NCBI RefSeq assembly: GCF_016921115.1
Contig: NZ_JAFFZS010000005.1
Coordinates: forward strand, 62,001 to 126,000
Source: Streptomyces actuosus
Lineage (GTDB): Bacteria > Actinomycetota > Actinomycetes > Streptomycetales > Streptomycetaceae
Direction: 5' to 3'
Length of the DNA stretch: 64,000 bases
The notes beneath the pieces were generated by a model that was not told where the DNA came from, did not search any database, and was given only the letters and a program-made list of their open reading frames with translations. A program made the translations under genes and the position numbers. This document shows positions 28,872-38,419 of the stretch, piece by piece (within the stretch, counting starts at the first letter, position 1; each line of letters begins with the position of its first letter).

Positions 28872-29384
28872 GTGGCCGAGACCACTGCCGAGCAGCCGCT
28901 CGAAGAGCTTGACATCGACAGCTACACCACCGAGTCCGAGGTCCCCGTCGAGGGTGAGTACACCTCGGAGTCCCTCGCCTCCGCCTTCGGTGAGCCCCAG
29001 CCGGCCGCCGGCCTGGGCCGCCGCAAGGAGGCCATCGCCCGTGTCCGGATCGTTCCGGGCACCGGCAAGTGGAAGATCAACGGTCGCACCCTCGAGGAGT
29101 ACTTCCCGAACAAGGTGCACCAGCAGGAAGTGAACGAGCCCTTCAAGGTGCTCGAGCTCGAAGGCCGCTACGACGTCGTCGCCCGCATCTCCGGCGGCGG
29201 TGTCTCCGGCCAGGCCGGCGCGCTGCGTCTCGGTGTCGCCCGCGCCCTGAACGAGGCGGACGTGGACAACAACCGCGGCCCGCTGAAGAAGGCCGGCTTC
29301 CTGAAGCGCGACGACCGTGCGGTCGAGCGCAAGAAGGCCGGTCTGAAGAAGGCCCGCAAGGCTCCGCAGTACAGCAAGCGCTAA
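28872..29384 (+). CDS. rpsI: 30S ribosomal protein S9
   Basis: 170 residues. The S9 core starts at about residue 45 ([17 protein letters not shown]), and the C-terminal tail APQYSKR reaches the P site. The ~42-residue acidic N-terminal extension ([19 protein letters not shown]) is not in E. coli S9 but, as I recall, usual in actinomycetes. GTG at 28872 with GAGGAGA. Confidence 0.97.
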   Translation: MAETTAEQPLEELDIDSYTTESEVPVEGEYTSESLASAFGEPQPAAGLGRRKEAIARVRIVPGTGKWKINGRTLEEYFPNKVHQQEVNEPFKVLELEGRYDVVARISGGGVSGQAGALRLGVARALNEADVDNNRGPLKKAGFLKRDDRAVERKKAGLKKARKAPQYSKR

Positions 29385-29460
29385 AGCTTCGCTGCCTGCT
29401 CGTACGTTCTCGGGGATCCGGAGCCGACACCTCGTATCCTGATTCCCCTGCGTACTCCGA

Positions 29461-29496
29461 ACGCCCCGGCGGCACGCCAGTGTGCCGCCGGGGCGT
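29461..29496 (+). terminator. terminator after rpsI
   Basis: A perfect 15-bp stem, ACGCCCCGGCGGCAC (29461-29475) with its complement at 29482-29496, loop GCCAGT. It separates rplM-rpsI from glmM. Confidence 0.85.
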
Positions 29497-29649
29497 TCGT
29501 GTATCACCGCCTTCGGGCGTATAACGGCACAAGATGTTGAGCTGCTTGTGTGATCGGATCTCCGGGCCGTGCAGGCCCGGAACGGGACCCCTGTGCACGG
29601 GCCGCACCCGCACGGGCGACCGTGACTGACGCTTCCTGTAGGAGGACAC

Positions 29650-31008
29650 GTGGGACGACTCTTCGGCACGGACGGCGTGCGCGGTGTCGCCAACGCGGAT
29701 CTGACGGCCGAGATGGCACTCGGACTGTCCGTCGCGGCGGCACACGTACTGGCCGAGGCGGGCACTTTCGAGGGCCACAGGCCGACCGCCGTGGTCGGAC
29801 GGGACCCGCGTGCGTCCGGGGAGTTCCTGGAGGCAGCCGTGGTCGCGGGCCTGGCGAGCGCGGGCGTGGACGTCCTGCGGGTCGGCGTGCTGCCGACGCC
29901 CGCGGTGGCCTACCTGACCGGCGTGCTCGGCGCGGACCTCGGCGTCATGCTCTCCGCCAGCCACAACGCGATGCCCGACAACGGCGTCAAGTTCTTCGCC
30001 CGCGGCGGCCACAAGCTCGCCGACGAGCTGGAGGACCGGATCGAGTCCGTGTACGAGGAGCACCGCCGCGGCGAGCCGTGGGAGCGCCCGACCGGCGCCG
30101 GCGTGGGACGCGTACGCGACTACACCGAGGGCTTCGACCGGTACGTCGCCCACCTCGTCGGTGTCCTGCCGAACCGCCTCGACGGACTGAAGATCGTCCT
30201 CGACGAGGCGCACGGCGCCGCCGCCCGCGTCTCCCCGGAGGCGTTCTCGCGGGCCGGCGCCGAGATCATCACGATCGGTGCGGAGCCGGACGGGCTCAAC
30301 ATCAACGACGGCTGCGGATCGACCCACCTCGGCCAGCTGAAGGCCGCGGTCGTCGCGCACGGCGCCCACCTCGGCATCGCCCACGACGGCGACGCCGACC
30401 GCTGCCTCGCCGTGGACCACACCGGCGAGGAGATCGACGGCGACCAGATCCTCGCCGTACTCGCGCTGGCGATGCGGGAGCGGTCCGTCCTGCGGGCCGG
30501 AACCGTCGTCGCGACCGTCATGTCCAACCTCGGCTTCAAGCTCGCCCTGGAGCGGGAGGGCCTGAAGCTCGTCCAGACCGGGGTCGGCGACCGGTACGTG
30601 CTGGAGGAGATGAAGCAGCACGGCTACGCCCTCGGCGGTGAGCAGTCCGGGCACGTCATCATCCTGGACCACGCCACGACCGGCGACGGCACCCTCACCG
30701 GCCTCATGCTCGCGGCGCGGGTCGCGCAGACCGGACGGACGCTGCGGGAGCTGGCGTCCGTGATGGAGCGGCTGCCGCAGGTGCTGATCAACGTCCCCGA
30801 CGTGGACAAGGCGCGGGTCGGCGAGTCGGCCGACGTGGCCGCCGCCGTCGCCGAGGCGGAGCGGGAGCTGGGCGCGACCGGCCGGGTGCTGCTGCGCCCC
30901 TCCGGCACGGAGCCGCTGGTCCGGGTGATGGTGGAGGCCGCCGACATCGACCAGGCCCGGTCGGTGGCCGGGCAGCTGGCCGACGCGGTGAAGTCGGCGC
31001 TCGGCTGA
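29650..31008 (+). CDS. glmM: phosphoglucosamine mutase
   Basis: 452 residues. It converts glucosamine-6-phosphate to glucosamine-1-phosphate for UDP-GlcNAc and peptidoglycan. DGVRGVAN at the N-terminus, phosphoserine loop [11 protein letters not shown] (~residue 102), metal loop DGDADRC (~243) and sugar-phosphate site [12 protein letters not shown] near the C-terminus are all present. GTG at 29650 follows TAGGAGGA. It works one step after GlmS, encoded ~7 kb downstream. Confidence 0.97.
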   Translation: MGRLFGTDGVRGVANADLTAEMALGLSVAAAHVLAEAGTFEGHRPTAVVGRDPRASGEFLEAAVVAGLASAGVDVLRVGVLPTPAVAYLTGVLGADLGVMLSASHNAMPDNGVKFFARGGHKLADELEDRIESVYEEHRRGEPWERPTGAGVGRVRDYTEGFDRYVAHLVGVLPNRLDGLKIVLDEAHGAAARVSPEAFSRAGAEIITIGAEPDGLNINDGCGSTHLGQLKAAVVAHGAHLGIAHDGDADRCLAVDHTGEEIDGDQILAVLALAMRERSVLRAGTVVATVMSNLGFKLALEREGLKLVQTGVGDRYVLEEMKQHGYALGGEQSGHVIILDHATTGDGTLTGLMLAARVAQTGRTLRELASVMERLPQVLINVPDVDKARVGESADVAAAVAEAERELGATGRVLLRPSGTEPLVRVMVEAADIDQARSVAGQLADAVKSALG

Positions 31009-31196
31009 TCCACGTCCGCAGGCCGGCACTCGGCCGCCGCACGCTCGTACCGCACGGCGCCGTCGCGCCCCCCAGAGGGGCGGGCGGCGCCGTGCGTGCT
31101 GTGGACGCGACCCGCCCGTGATCACCGGGAGACCTGCGGGCACTAGTGTCCCCGGCATCGGCCGAGGCGGAGGACGCCAGCGGGGAGCATCGGGAC

Positions 31197-31655
31197 ATGA
31201 GTGCAGGCAGGCGCGTGACGGCGCTGATGGTGGCGGCGGTGTGGGCCGGGACGTGCGGTACGGCCGCGGCCGCCGGCGGGAGCGGTGCGGATCTGATCCG
31301 TGACGAGGGCGTCCGGGGCGCCGCCGCCGTGGCCGAACAGGCACGGGTCCAGGGCCTGGTGGCGTGGCGGGCCGAGCAGACGGCGGCCTTCGAGGCTGCG
31401 GTGCGGCAGGCCGAGCAGGAGGCGGAGCGCGCTCTGCGCGCGGCCCGTTCGGCCGCGTCGCCGGACTCGCGGGGCACCACCGTGGCGGCGTCCGGGTCCG
31501 CGGGGCGGGACTGGGCCGCCGAGATCGCCGAGGCGCTCCGGACCCCGGCACCGCGCCCGAAGTCCGAGCCCACGGTGGATCCCGAGCACCAGCAGTTCGT
31601 GGAGGACTCCTTCACGCACGCGGTCAAGGACCTCACCTACAGCCCCGCCCCCTGA
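31197..31655 (+). CDS. secreted helical protein, unknown function
   Basis: 152 residues. Signal peptide SAGRRVTALMVAAVWAGTCG with cleavage near AAAAG (residue ~26). The mature part is Ala/Glu/Arg-rich and probably helical (AVRQAEQEAERALRAARSAA), ending in EHQQFVEDSFTHAVKDLTYS. ATG at 31197 fits the signal; a GTG at 31146 would add 17 unlikely residues. TAGTGT at 31144-31149 could be its -10. No family recognised. Confidence 0.65.
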   Translation: MSAGRRVTALMVAAVWAGTCGTAAAAGGSGADLIRDEGVRGAAAVAEQARVQGLVAWRAEQTAAFEAAVRQAEQEAERALRAARSAASPDSRGTTVAASGSAGRDWAAEIAEALRTPAPRPKSEPTVDPEHQQFVEDSFTHAVKDLTYSPAP

Positions 31656-31812
31656 CCGCTCGGCGTCGCGGCGGACGGCGTGGAGTGGATCCGAGCGCCC
31701 CGCTCCAAGTGCCGCGGTACGGCGTCGGTCGACCGTGGCGCTGTCAGGTCGCGCGGTTCCCCGCGCTCCCTCGGGGCGCCGCCGCAACCGCGGTGGACTT
31801 CGCCCGGCCTGC

Positions 31813-32772
31813 TCAGGACGCCTGCCGCTGGGCGCGTCCGGCTGCCGCCCGGCGTCCGCGGCGGGACCACAGCCACTTCTGCGCCAGCAGCGTGAGGGTG
31901 CCCGCGAGCACGATGCCGCCGAGGTTGGCCAGCAGTTGGGCCGCCGAACCGTAGGTCTGGCCGAGGTCGCCGTAGCTCAGTGCCACGGCGGCGTTGCCGG
32001 CCGCGGGGACGGTCGTCACCGAGATCGCCACGCCGATCAGCGCACTGGACTTCGCCGAGGTGAGGGACAGCGTTCCCGCGACGCCCGCGAGGAAGGCCAC
32101 GACGAAGGACATCCGGTCGGGCTTCCAGATGAACGCCGTGTTCGAGCGCGGCCGTTCCAGCATGATCTCCCGGAACAGCCCGGCCGCGTCCATGAGCACG
32201 CTGAACAGCACCGTCAGCGCGATCGCCAGGGCGAACCCGGCGAGCAGCGCGTACAGGGAGCGTCCCGCGAGGCGCGGGGCGCGTTGCACCACGGCGGTGC
32301 AGATGCCCGCGAGCGGTCCGAACTCCGGGCCGACGGCCATGGCGCCGACGATCAGGATGGCGTTGTCGAGCATCACACCGCAGGCGGCGAGCATCACCGC
32401 CAGCGTGAGGAAGGCGACGTAGGTGATGCTGAAGGTCGACTCCTCGTGGGTGACCTCCGTCAGCTGCTCCCACACCACCGCGTCCGCGCCCTCGCCGGGT
32501 GCCTCGTGCTCGGCCTGCTCGGCCCGTTGGGACAGCTCCAGGTCGACGGTCTCCACGGCGATGGAGCCGCACTCGTGGATGCCGAGCGCACGCAGTTCCC
32601 GCAGCACCTCGTCGCCCGCCTCGCGCACGACGTCGCACAGGATCACGTCGCCCGCCGGATCGCGGGCGGCGCCGGTCAGCACGGCCAGGTTGGTGGTGCC
32701 GACGCTGTTCTCCAGCAGGGTCACCACCGCCTCGGTGCGGTCCGCGGGGGTGATCAGGCGCAGGTGCAGCAT
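31813..32772 (-). CDS. DUF389 membrane protein
   Basis: 319 residues. A ~110-residue cytoplasmic alpha/beta part (LHLRLITPADRTEAVVTLLE) is followed by about six transmembrane helices with DUF389 hallmarks (VGAMAVGPEFGPL, GVAISVTTVPAAGNAAVAL). Function unknown. On the minus strand TACAAC (32779-32784) lies 6 nt before the ATG without a ribosome site, suggesting a leaderless transcript. It lies 25 bp after coaA on the same strand, so it may also be read through from there. Confidence 0.85.
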   Translation of the reverse strand: MLHLRLITPADRTEAVVTLLENSVGTTNLAVLTGAARDPAGDVILCDVVREAGDEVLRELRALGIHECGSIAVETVDLELSQRAEQAEHEAPGEGADAVVWEQLTEVTHEESTFSITYVAFLTLAVMLAACGVMLDNAILIVGAMAVGPEFGPLAGICTAVVQRAPRLAGRSLYALLAGFALAIALTVLFSVLMDAAGLFREIMLERPRSNTAFIWKPDRMSFVVAFLAGVAGTLSLTSAKSSALIGVAISVTTVPAAGNAAVALSYGDLGQTYGSAAQLLANLGGIVLAGTLTLLAQKWLWSRRGRRAAAGRAQRQAS

Positions 32773-32797
32773 GAGCCCGTTGTAGCAGGGCCGGTGG

Positions 32798-33787
32798 TCA
32801 GAGCTTGCGCAGGCTCAGTCGCTGCACCTTGTGGTCGGCGCCCTTGCGCAGCACCAGCGTGGCCCGGCCGCGGGTGGGGGCGATGTTCTCCACCAGGTTC
32901 GGCTTGTTGATGGTCCGCCACATGGTGCGGGCGTAGTCGAGGGCTTCCTCCTCGGAGACCTGCGTGTACCTGCGGAAGTACGACGACGGGTTCTGGAACG
33001 CGGTCTCGCGCAGCCTGCGGAACCGGTTGAGGTACCAGCGCTCGATGTCCTCGGCGCGGGCGTCGACGTACACGCTGAAGTCGAAGTAGTCGGCGAGCCC
33101 GACCCGGGTCCGGCCGTCCTTGCCGGGCAGGGCGGGCTGAAGGACGTTCAGGCCCTCGACGATGAGGATGTCGGGGCGGCGCACGGAGAGCTTCTCGCCC
33201 GGGACGATGTCGTAGATGAGGTGGGAGTAGACGGGTGCGGTCACCTCGTCCTTGCCGGCCTTGATGTCGGCGACGAAGCGGGTCAGGGCGCGGCGGTCGT
33301 AGGACTCGGGGAAGCCCTTGCGGGACATCAGGCCGCGCGTCCGGAGTTCCTCGGTGGGCAGCAGGAAGCCGTCCGTCGTGACCAGTTCGACCCGCGGGTG
33401 CTCGGGCCAGCGGGAGAGCAGCGCCTGGAGCAGGCGGGCGACGGTGGACTTGCCGACGGCGACGGATCCGGCGACCCCTATCACGAACGGGGTCCCGGAC
33501 TGGGAGCCCTGCTCCCCGAGGAAGGTGTTCAGCGCCCCGCGCAGGCCGTCGGTGGCGCCGACGTAGAGGTTGAGCAGCCGGGACAGCGGGAGGTAGATGT
33601 CCCGCACCTCGTCGAGGTCGATGACGTCGCCCAGGCCGCGCAGCTTCTCCACCTCCTCCGCGCTCAGCGGCAGCGGCGTCTTGTCGCGCAGGGCGCTCCA
33701 CTCGGCACGGGTGAGGTCGACGTAGGGAGTCGCCTCCGGCCGCTGCCGGTGGGCGCTCCGGGGCATCGAGGAGACCGGAGAGATCAC
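32798..33787 (-). CDS. coaA: pantothenate kinase, type I
   Basis: 329 residues. Phosphorylates pantothenate, the first committed step of CoA synthesis. P-loop [12 protein letters not shown] at ~residue 104, DGFLLP, and the conserved [10 protein letters not shown] segment identify the CoaA type. GTG at 33787 begins 6 nt after TAACAA (-10-like), so a leaderless start is likely; the ATG at 33766 (MPRSAH) is an alternative. Confidence 0.95.
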   Translation of the reverse strand: MISPVSSMPRSAHRQRPEATPYVDLTRAEWSALRDKTPLPLSAEEVEKLRGLGDVIDLDEVRDIYLPLSRLLNLYVGATDGLRGALNTFLGEQGSQSGTPFVIGVAGSVAVGKSTVARLLQALLSRWPEHPRVELVTTDGFLLPTEELRTRGLMSRKGFPESYDRRALTRFVADIKAGKDEVTAPVYSHLIYDIVPGEKLSVRRPDILIVEGLNVLQPALPGKDGRTRVGLADYFDFSVYVDARAEDIERWYLNRFRRLRETAFQNPSSYFRRYTQVSEEEALDYARTMWRTINKPNLVENIAPTRGRATLVLRKGADHKVQRLSLRKL

Positions 33788-33990
33788 AGTCCATTGTTAT
33801 CGGACTTCGCACGGCCGGCAGGGTGGGGTCCGTCACGTGCCGGTCCCCGGCGGTGGTTGGCGTGTCACGGTCACATCACGAGCCGATACCAGGTCCAGAC
33901 CTGCTGATCATGTGCGTCCTCGCCGTGCGTAAAGTGCGGGCAAAGCCCCGGCGAGTGTGCGCCGCGGGCGCGACAGGAAGAGCCCTACCT

Positions 33991-34821
33991 GTGAGATCCA
34001 CCGCCGTGCGCCGCACCGCTCTCGCCGCCTCCGCCGCCGCCCTCGCCCTGCTGGCCGCTGCCTGTGGCGGCTCCTCGGACGACGCCGGCACGTCCGGCGA
34101 CGGCAAGACCGCCGGGGCCGGCGCGTCCGCCTCCGCCTCCGCCGCAGCTTCCGCCTCCGCTTCCACCGCTCCCGCGGCCACCGCCGCCGCGAAGGCGCTC
34201 ACCGCGGCCGAGCTGCAGAAGGCCGCGCTGACGCAGGCGGACGTCAAGAGCGGCACGATCATGGAGAAGCTGCCGGCGCAGGACCAGGTGGCCCAGGACA
34301 AGGTGAAGGCCGCCAAGGCGGAGTGCGCGCCGCTGGCCCAGCTCCAGGCCGGTACCTTCGTCGGCAAGCCCGCGGCCACCGTCGCGCGCAAGTGGATCGG
34401 CGACCCGAAGAAGCCCGCCGCGGGTGCGAGCGAGGAGGAGAAGTTCCTCTCCGGTCTCGACAAGTCGATGGTCGTGCTGACGCTGGCGTCCTACGCCGAC
34501 GGCGGTGCCGAGAAGGCGATGAAGGAGCTGACCACGGCCGCGACCCAGTGCGCCGGCGGCTTCGAGTTCTCCGTCGGCGGCGCCGCGACGAAGGACGTCA
34601 AGGTGGTCGAGACCGACGCCCCCCAGGGTGCCGACGAGGCCCTGGCCGTGACCATGACCATGGACGCGGAGGGCACGCGCGCCCCGGTCAAGGGCGTCGT
34701 CGTCCGCAAGGGCGCCACCCTCGCCTACCTCCCCGCCGTGAACATGGCCGCCGCGGCCACCGGTGACGACTTCGACTTCCCCGTGGAGCTCGTCCAGGCG
34801 CAGCTCGCCAAGCTCGGCTGA
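33991..34821 (+). CDS. putative lipoprotein, unknown function
   Basis: 276 residues. Signal RSTAVRRTALAASAAALALL with lipobox LAAAC (Cys ~residue 28), then a ~50-residue Ala/Ser/Gly-rich linker and a mature domain with LTAAELQKAALTQADVKSG and two cysteines (KAECAP, TQCAG). This layout resembles PknH-sensor-like or DUF-type actinobacterial lipoproteins, but no motif is decisive. GTG at 33991 with AGGAAG upstream. Confidence 0.75.
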   Translation: MRSTAVRRTALAASAAALALLAAACGGSSDDAGTSGDGKTAGAGASASASAAASASASTAPAATAAAKALTAAELQKAALTQADVKSGTIMEKLPAQDQVAQDKVKAAKAECAPLAQLQAGTFVGKPAATVARKWIGDPKKPAAGASEEEKFLSGLDKSMVVLTLASYADGGAEKAMKELTTAATQCAGGFEFSVGGAATKDVKVVETDAPQGADEALAVTMTMDAEGTRAPVKGVVVRKGATLAYLPAVNMAAAATGDDFDFPVELVQAQLAKLG

Positions 34822-34832
34822 CCCGCCGCCGT

Positions 34833-34861
34833 TCCCGCCGGGTCGTCGTCGCCCGGCGGGA
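34833..34861 (+). terminator. hairpin after the lipoprotein gene
   Basis: TCCCGCCGGG (34833-34842) pairs with CCCGGCGGGA (34852-34861). A further TCCCGCCGGGCG copy at ~34892 could pair alternatively. Confidence 0.55.
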
Positions 34862-35082
34862 GCCGCGCCGGATCCTCGTCGTCCGGGGGGAGTCCCGCCG
34901 GGCGACTGCGCAGCTGGTGGGGGTCCGGCGCCGGGTGGGTGACCGTCCGGTGCCGGTTCTGTGCGGAGTCCCGACACGCCGGGCCTCGGGAAGGCGCCGG
35001 GGCGGTCGGGGATGCGAGCCTGCCGTTCGTACGAGCGGGTCGCCGGCCTGCACCGCACGAGGCGACGACGGACGGTGAGCGA

Positions 35083-36279
35083 ATGAGCCACGCGGACACC
35101 ACGGAACTCCTCGACGCGCCCACGGGCGGAAGAGGCGGGGACGGGGGCGCCGCGCGGGCGGTCCTGCCGGCCCCGGCCCCCGCACCGGCCGTCGGCCGGA
35201 CGAGCGGGCAGCGGCTGGCGGCGCTGGACGGACTGCGCTTCGCCGCGGCCCTGTCCGTGGCGCTCTTCCACTTCATCGGCCAGAAGCCGTCCACCGTGGT
35301 GCGGATCTGGGGCAGGCCCTATCAGGACGTCTTCCCCGAGGCGCACGCCTACTTCGCCTACGGCCGTCTCGGTGTCGACCTGTTCTTCCTGATCAGCGGG
35401 TTCGTCATCTGCATGAGCGCGTGGGGTCGCACCCCGCGGGCCTTCTTCGTCTCCCGTGTGACCCGGCTCTATCCGATGTACTGGATCGCGATCGGGGTCT
35501 CGGCGTGCGTCGTCTACACCCTCGGCTTCCCTTTCGTGCGCCGCCCGGTGTGGGACCTGCTCGCCAACCTCACGATGCTTCAGAAACCGCTGGGCGCGGG
35601 CAATCTCGACCCGGTGTACTGGACGCTCTGGCCGGAGCTGTGCTTCTACCTCGCCTTCGCGGTCCTGGTGTGGAAGGGGCTCACGCACCGGCGCGTGGTG
35701 GTCTTCTGCGGGATGTGGACGGTCGCCGTGGCGCTGGCCCGCGCCTCCGACATCCCGCTGCTCCCGCTCCTGGTCAACCCGCCTTCCGCGCCCTACTTCA
35801 TCGCGGGCATGGCCTTCTACCTCATGCACCGGTTCCACCCCACACCGCTGCTCTGGGGCATCGTCGGGATGTCCTGGCTGCTGGCCCTGCACTTCCTGCT
35901 GGCCCCGGACGGAGGCCGCAACAGCTGGGCGGCCTGGGCTCCCTGGCGCGGCTGGCTGATCCTCCTGGTCACGGTGTTCTTCCTGCTGGTCGGCGCGATC
36001 GCGCTCGGCTGGACCAGCCGGATCCGCTCACGGTGGCTGACCGTCGCCGGGACGCTGACCTTCCCGCTGTACCTGCTGCACGACGTCGTCGGCGTGGCCG
36101 TCCTGCACCACTACCGCGACCGGGTCGCCCCCTGGACGCTGGTCGCGGTCACCATCGGCGGACTCGTCGTGCTCTCCTACCTCGCCCACCGTTTCGTGGA
36201 GCGCCCCCTGGCCACCCGGATGCGGCGCTGGTTGACGTCCGCCGACTTCGGTCTCTCCGCACCGACCCGGCGCCCCTGA
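35083..36279 (+). CDS. acyltransferase 3 (OafA/YrhL type)
   Basis: 398 residues. An Ala/Pro-rich N-terminus of ~45 residues precedes the acyltransferase-3 domain with about ten transmembrane helices: LAALDGLRFAAALSVALFHF (catalytic His in LFHF), RLGVDLFFLISGFVI, FFVSRVTRLYPMYW, and C-terminal HRFVERPLATRMRRW. Such enzymes O-acylate sugars or other acceptors at the membrane. ATG at 35083 follows GTGAGCGA. The acceptor cannot be told; the neighbours give no clue. Confidence 0.9.
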   Translation: MSHADTTELLDAPTGGRGGDGGAARAVLPAPAPAPAVGRTSGQRLAALDGLRFAAALSVALFHFIGQKPSTVVRIWGRPYQDVFPEAHAYFAYGRLGVDLFFLISGFVICMSAWGRTPRAFFVSRVTRLYPMYWIAIGVSACVVYTLGFPFVRRPVWDLLANLTMLQKPLGAGNLDPVYWTLWPELCFYLAFAVLVWKGLTHRRVVVFCGMWTVAVALARASDIPLLPLLVNPPSAPYFIAGMAFYLMHRFHPTPLLWGIVGMSWLLALHFLLAPDGGRNSWAAWAPWRGWLILLVTVFFLLVGAIALGWTSRIRSRWLTVAGTLTFPLYLLHDVVGVAVLHHYRDRVAPWTLVAVTIGGLVVLSYLAHRFVERPLATRMRRWLTSADFGLSAPTRRP

Positions 36280-36381
36280 CGCGAAACAGGCTTCGCGGGG
36301 CGTTCGTACCCTCGTGGGAATTTCCGAATCCGGGCACGCAAGCGGGGTTTCGGGTGGGTGACGGGCCGTAGGCTGCCCGCC

Positions 36382-38229
36382 ATGTGCGGAATCGTGGGAT
36401 ACGTGGGGGCGCAGTCGGCGCTCGATGTCGTGATGGCCGGACTGAGGCGGCTGGAGTACCGGGGATACGACTCGGCCGGCGTCGCCGTGCTCGCGGACGG
36501 CGGGCTGGCGGCCGCCCGGAAGGCCGGAAAGCTCGTCAACCTGGAGAAGGAGCTCGTCGACCGGCCGCTGCCGACGGGCACGACCGGGATCGGGCACACC
36601 CGCTGGGCCACCCACGGCAGTCCGACCGACGCCAACGCCCACCCCCACCTGGACAACGCGGGCCGGGTGGCCGTCGTCCACAACGGCATCATCGAGAACT
36701 TCGCGGTCCTGCGGGCCGAACTCGCCGAGCGGGGCCACGAACTGACCTCGGAGACGGACACCGAGGTGGTGGCGCACCTGCTGGCCGAGGAGTTCTCGGC
36801 GACCGCCGACCTCGCCGCGGCGATGCGGCTGGTGTGCCGGCGGCTGGAGGGCGCCTTCACGCTGGTCGCGGTGCACGCCGACGAGCCGGACGTGGTCGTG
36901 GGAGCCCGCCGCAACTCACCGCTCGTGGTCGGTGTCGGCGACGGCGAGGCCTTCCTCGCCTCCGACGTCGCCGCCTTCATCGAGCACACCCGCTCCGCGG
37001 TCGAGCTGGGCCAGGACCAGGTCGTGGAGCTGCGCCGGGAGAGCGTGACGGTCAGCGGCTTCGACGGCAGCCCGGCCGAGGTCCGCTCCTACCACGTCGA
37101 CTGGGACGCCTCGGCCGCCGAGAAGGGCGGCTACGACTACTTCATGCTCAAGGAGATCGCCGAGCAGCCCAAGGCCGTCGCCGACACCCTGCTGGGCCGC
37201 ATCGACACCTCCGGCTCCCTGACCCTGGACGAGGTCCGCATCTCACCGGCGGCGCTGCGCGAGATCGACAAGGTCGTCATCGTCGCCTGCGGCACCGCCT
37301 TCCACGCCGGCCTGATCGCCAAGTACGCCATCGAGCACTGGACGCGGATCCCGTGCGAGGTGGAGCTCGCCAGCGAGTTCCGCTACCGCGACCCCATCCT
37401 CGACCCGCAGACCCTCGTCGTCGCCATCTCCCAGTCCGGCGAGACGATGGACACGCTGATGGCCCTGCGGCACGCCCGCGAGCAGGGATCCAAGGTGCTC
37501 GCCATCTGCAACACCAACGGCTCGACGATCCCGCGCGAGTCGGACGCGGTGCTGTACACGCACGCGGGCCCCGAGGTCGCCGTCGCGTCGACCAAGGCGT
37601 TCCTGACCCAGCTCGTGGCCTGCTATCTGGTCGCCCTCTACCTGGGCCAGGTGCGGGGCACCCAGTGGGGCGACGAGATCCGTGCCGTCATCCGCGACCT
37701 CGCGCAGATCTCCGGTGCGGTCGAGCGGGTGCTGGAGACCATGGAACCGGTGCGGGCGCTGGCCCGCTCCCTGGCCGCCAAGAACACCGTCCTCTTCCTC
37801 GGCCGGCACGTCGGGCACCCGGTCGCCCTGGAGGGCGCGCTGAAGCTCAAGGAGCTCGCGTACATGCACGCCGAGGGCTTCGCGGCGGGCGAGCTGAAGC
37901 ACGGGCCGATCGCGCTGATCGAGGAGGACCTGCCCGTCGTGGTGGTCGTGCCGTCACCGCGGGGCCGGTCCGTCCTCCACGACAAGATCGTCTCCAACAT
38001 CCAGGAGATCCGGGCCCGCGGCGCCCGCACCATCGTGATCGCCGAGGAGGGGGACGAGGCCGTGGTCGCCTACGCCGACCACCTCATCCGTATCCCGGCC
38101 ACGCCGACGCTGCTGCAGCCCCTGGTGGCGACGGTGCCGCTCCAGGTCTTCGCCTGCGAGCTGGCCACCGCGCGCGGCAACGAGGTGGATCAGCCGCGCA
38201 ACCTGGCGAAGTCCGTCACGGTGGAGTGA
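36382..38229 (+). CDS. glmS: glutamine--fructose-6-phosphate aminotransferase
   Basis: 615 residues; makes glucosamine-6-phosphate from fructose-6-phosphate and glutamine. Cys2 nucleophile (CGIVGYVG) fixes the start at ATG 36382. The glutaminase domain (to ~240) has TRWATHGSPT and HNGIIEN. Two SIS domains follow (VACGTAFHAG, SQSGETMDTL; KLKELAYMHAEGFAAGELKH) and the C-terminal PRNLAKSVTVE tail. TAGGCT (36369-36374) lies 7 nt before the ATG, so the mRNA is probably leaderless. Its last 40 bases overlap an antisense DUF397 gene. Confidence 0.97.
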   Translation: MCGIVGYVGAQSALDVVMAGLRRLEYRGYDSAGVAVLADGGLAAARKAGKLVNLEKELVDRPLPTGTTGIGHTRWATHGSPTDANAHPHLDNAGRVAVVHNGIIENFAVLRAELAERGHELTSETDTEVVAHLLAEEFSATADLAAAMRLVCRRLEGAFTLVAVHADEPDVVVGARRNSPLVVGVGDGEAFLASDVAAFIEHTRSAVELGQDQVVELRRESVTVSGFDGSPAEVRSYHVDWDASAAEKGGYDYFMLKEIAEQPKAVADTLLGRIDTSGSLTLDEVRISPAALREIDKVVIVACGTAFHAGLIAKYAIEHWTRIPCEVELASEFRYRDPILDPQTLVVAISQSGETMDTLMALRHAREQGSKVLAICNTNGSTIPRESDAVLYTHAGPEVAVASTKAFLTQLVACYLVALYLGQVRGTQWGDEIRAVIRDLAQISGAVERVLETMEPVRALARSLAAKNTVLFLGRHVGHPVALEGALKLKELAYMHAEGFAAGELKHGPIALIEEDLPVVVVVPSPRGRSVLHDKIVSNIQEIRARGARTIVIAEEGDEAVVAYADHLIRIPATPTLLQPLVATVPLQVFACELATARGNEVDQPRNLAKSVTVE

Positions 38230-38411
38230 GTCTCCTTCAGGGCTCCCACGAAGCGGGCGAACGCCCCGGCCGGAACGGTGAGAACGGCACCGGCCGGGGA
38301 TTTCGAGTCGCGGATGGCTATGTGGGCGCCGGACTCGGCTATCTCGACGCAGGCATTGCCTTCTCCTCCGCCGGAGTGGGACGACTTCTTCCATGAGGTG
38401 GGGGTGTTCAT
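38190..38411 (-). CDS. DUF397 small protein
   Basis: 73 residues from ATG 38411. DUF397 signature W-K-K-S-S-H-S-G-G at the start and later AIRDSKSPAG plus a stretch before F. ATG 38411 has GAGGA 5-6 nt upstream; a GTG at 38423 overlaps the XRE gene stop (GTGA) and would add four residues. DUF397 proteins accompany XRE-DUF5753 regulators in Streptomyces (WhiJ-like and Scr1/Scr2-like pairs). The C-terminal ~13 codons lie opposite the end of glmS and look like an extension beyond the usual domain end. Confidence 0.85.
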   Translation of the reverse strand: MNTPTSWKKSSHSGGGEGNACVEIAESGAHIAIRDSKSPAGAVLTVPAGAFARFVGALKETHSTVTDFARLRG

Positions 38412-38419
38412 GCCGGTCC

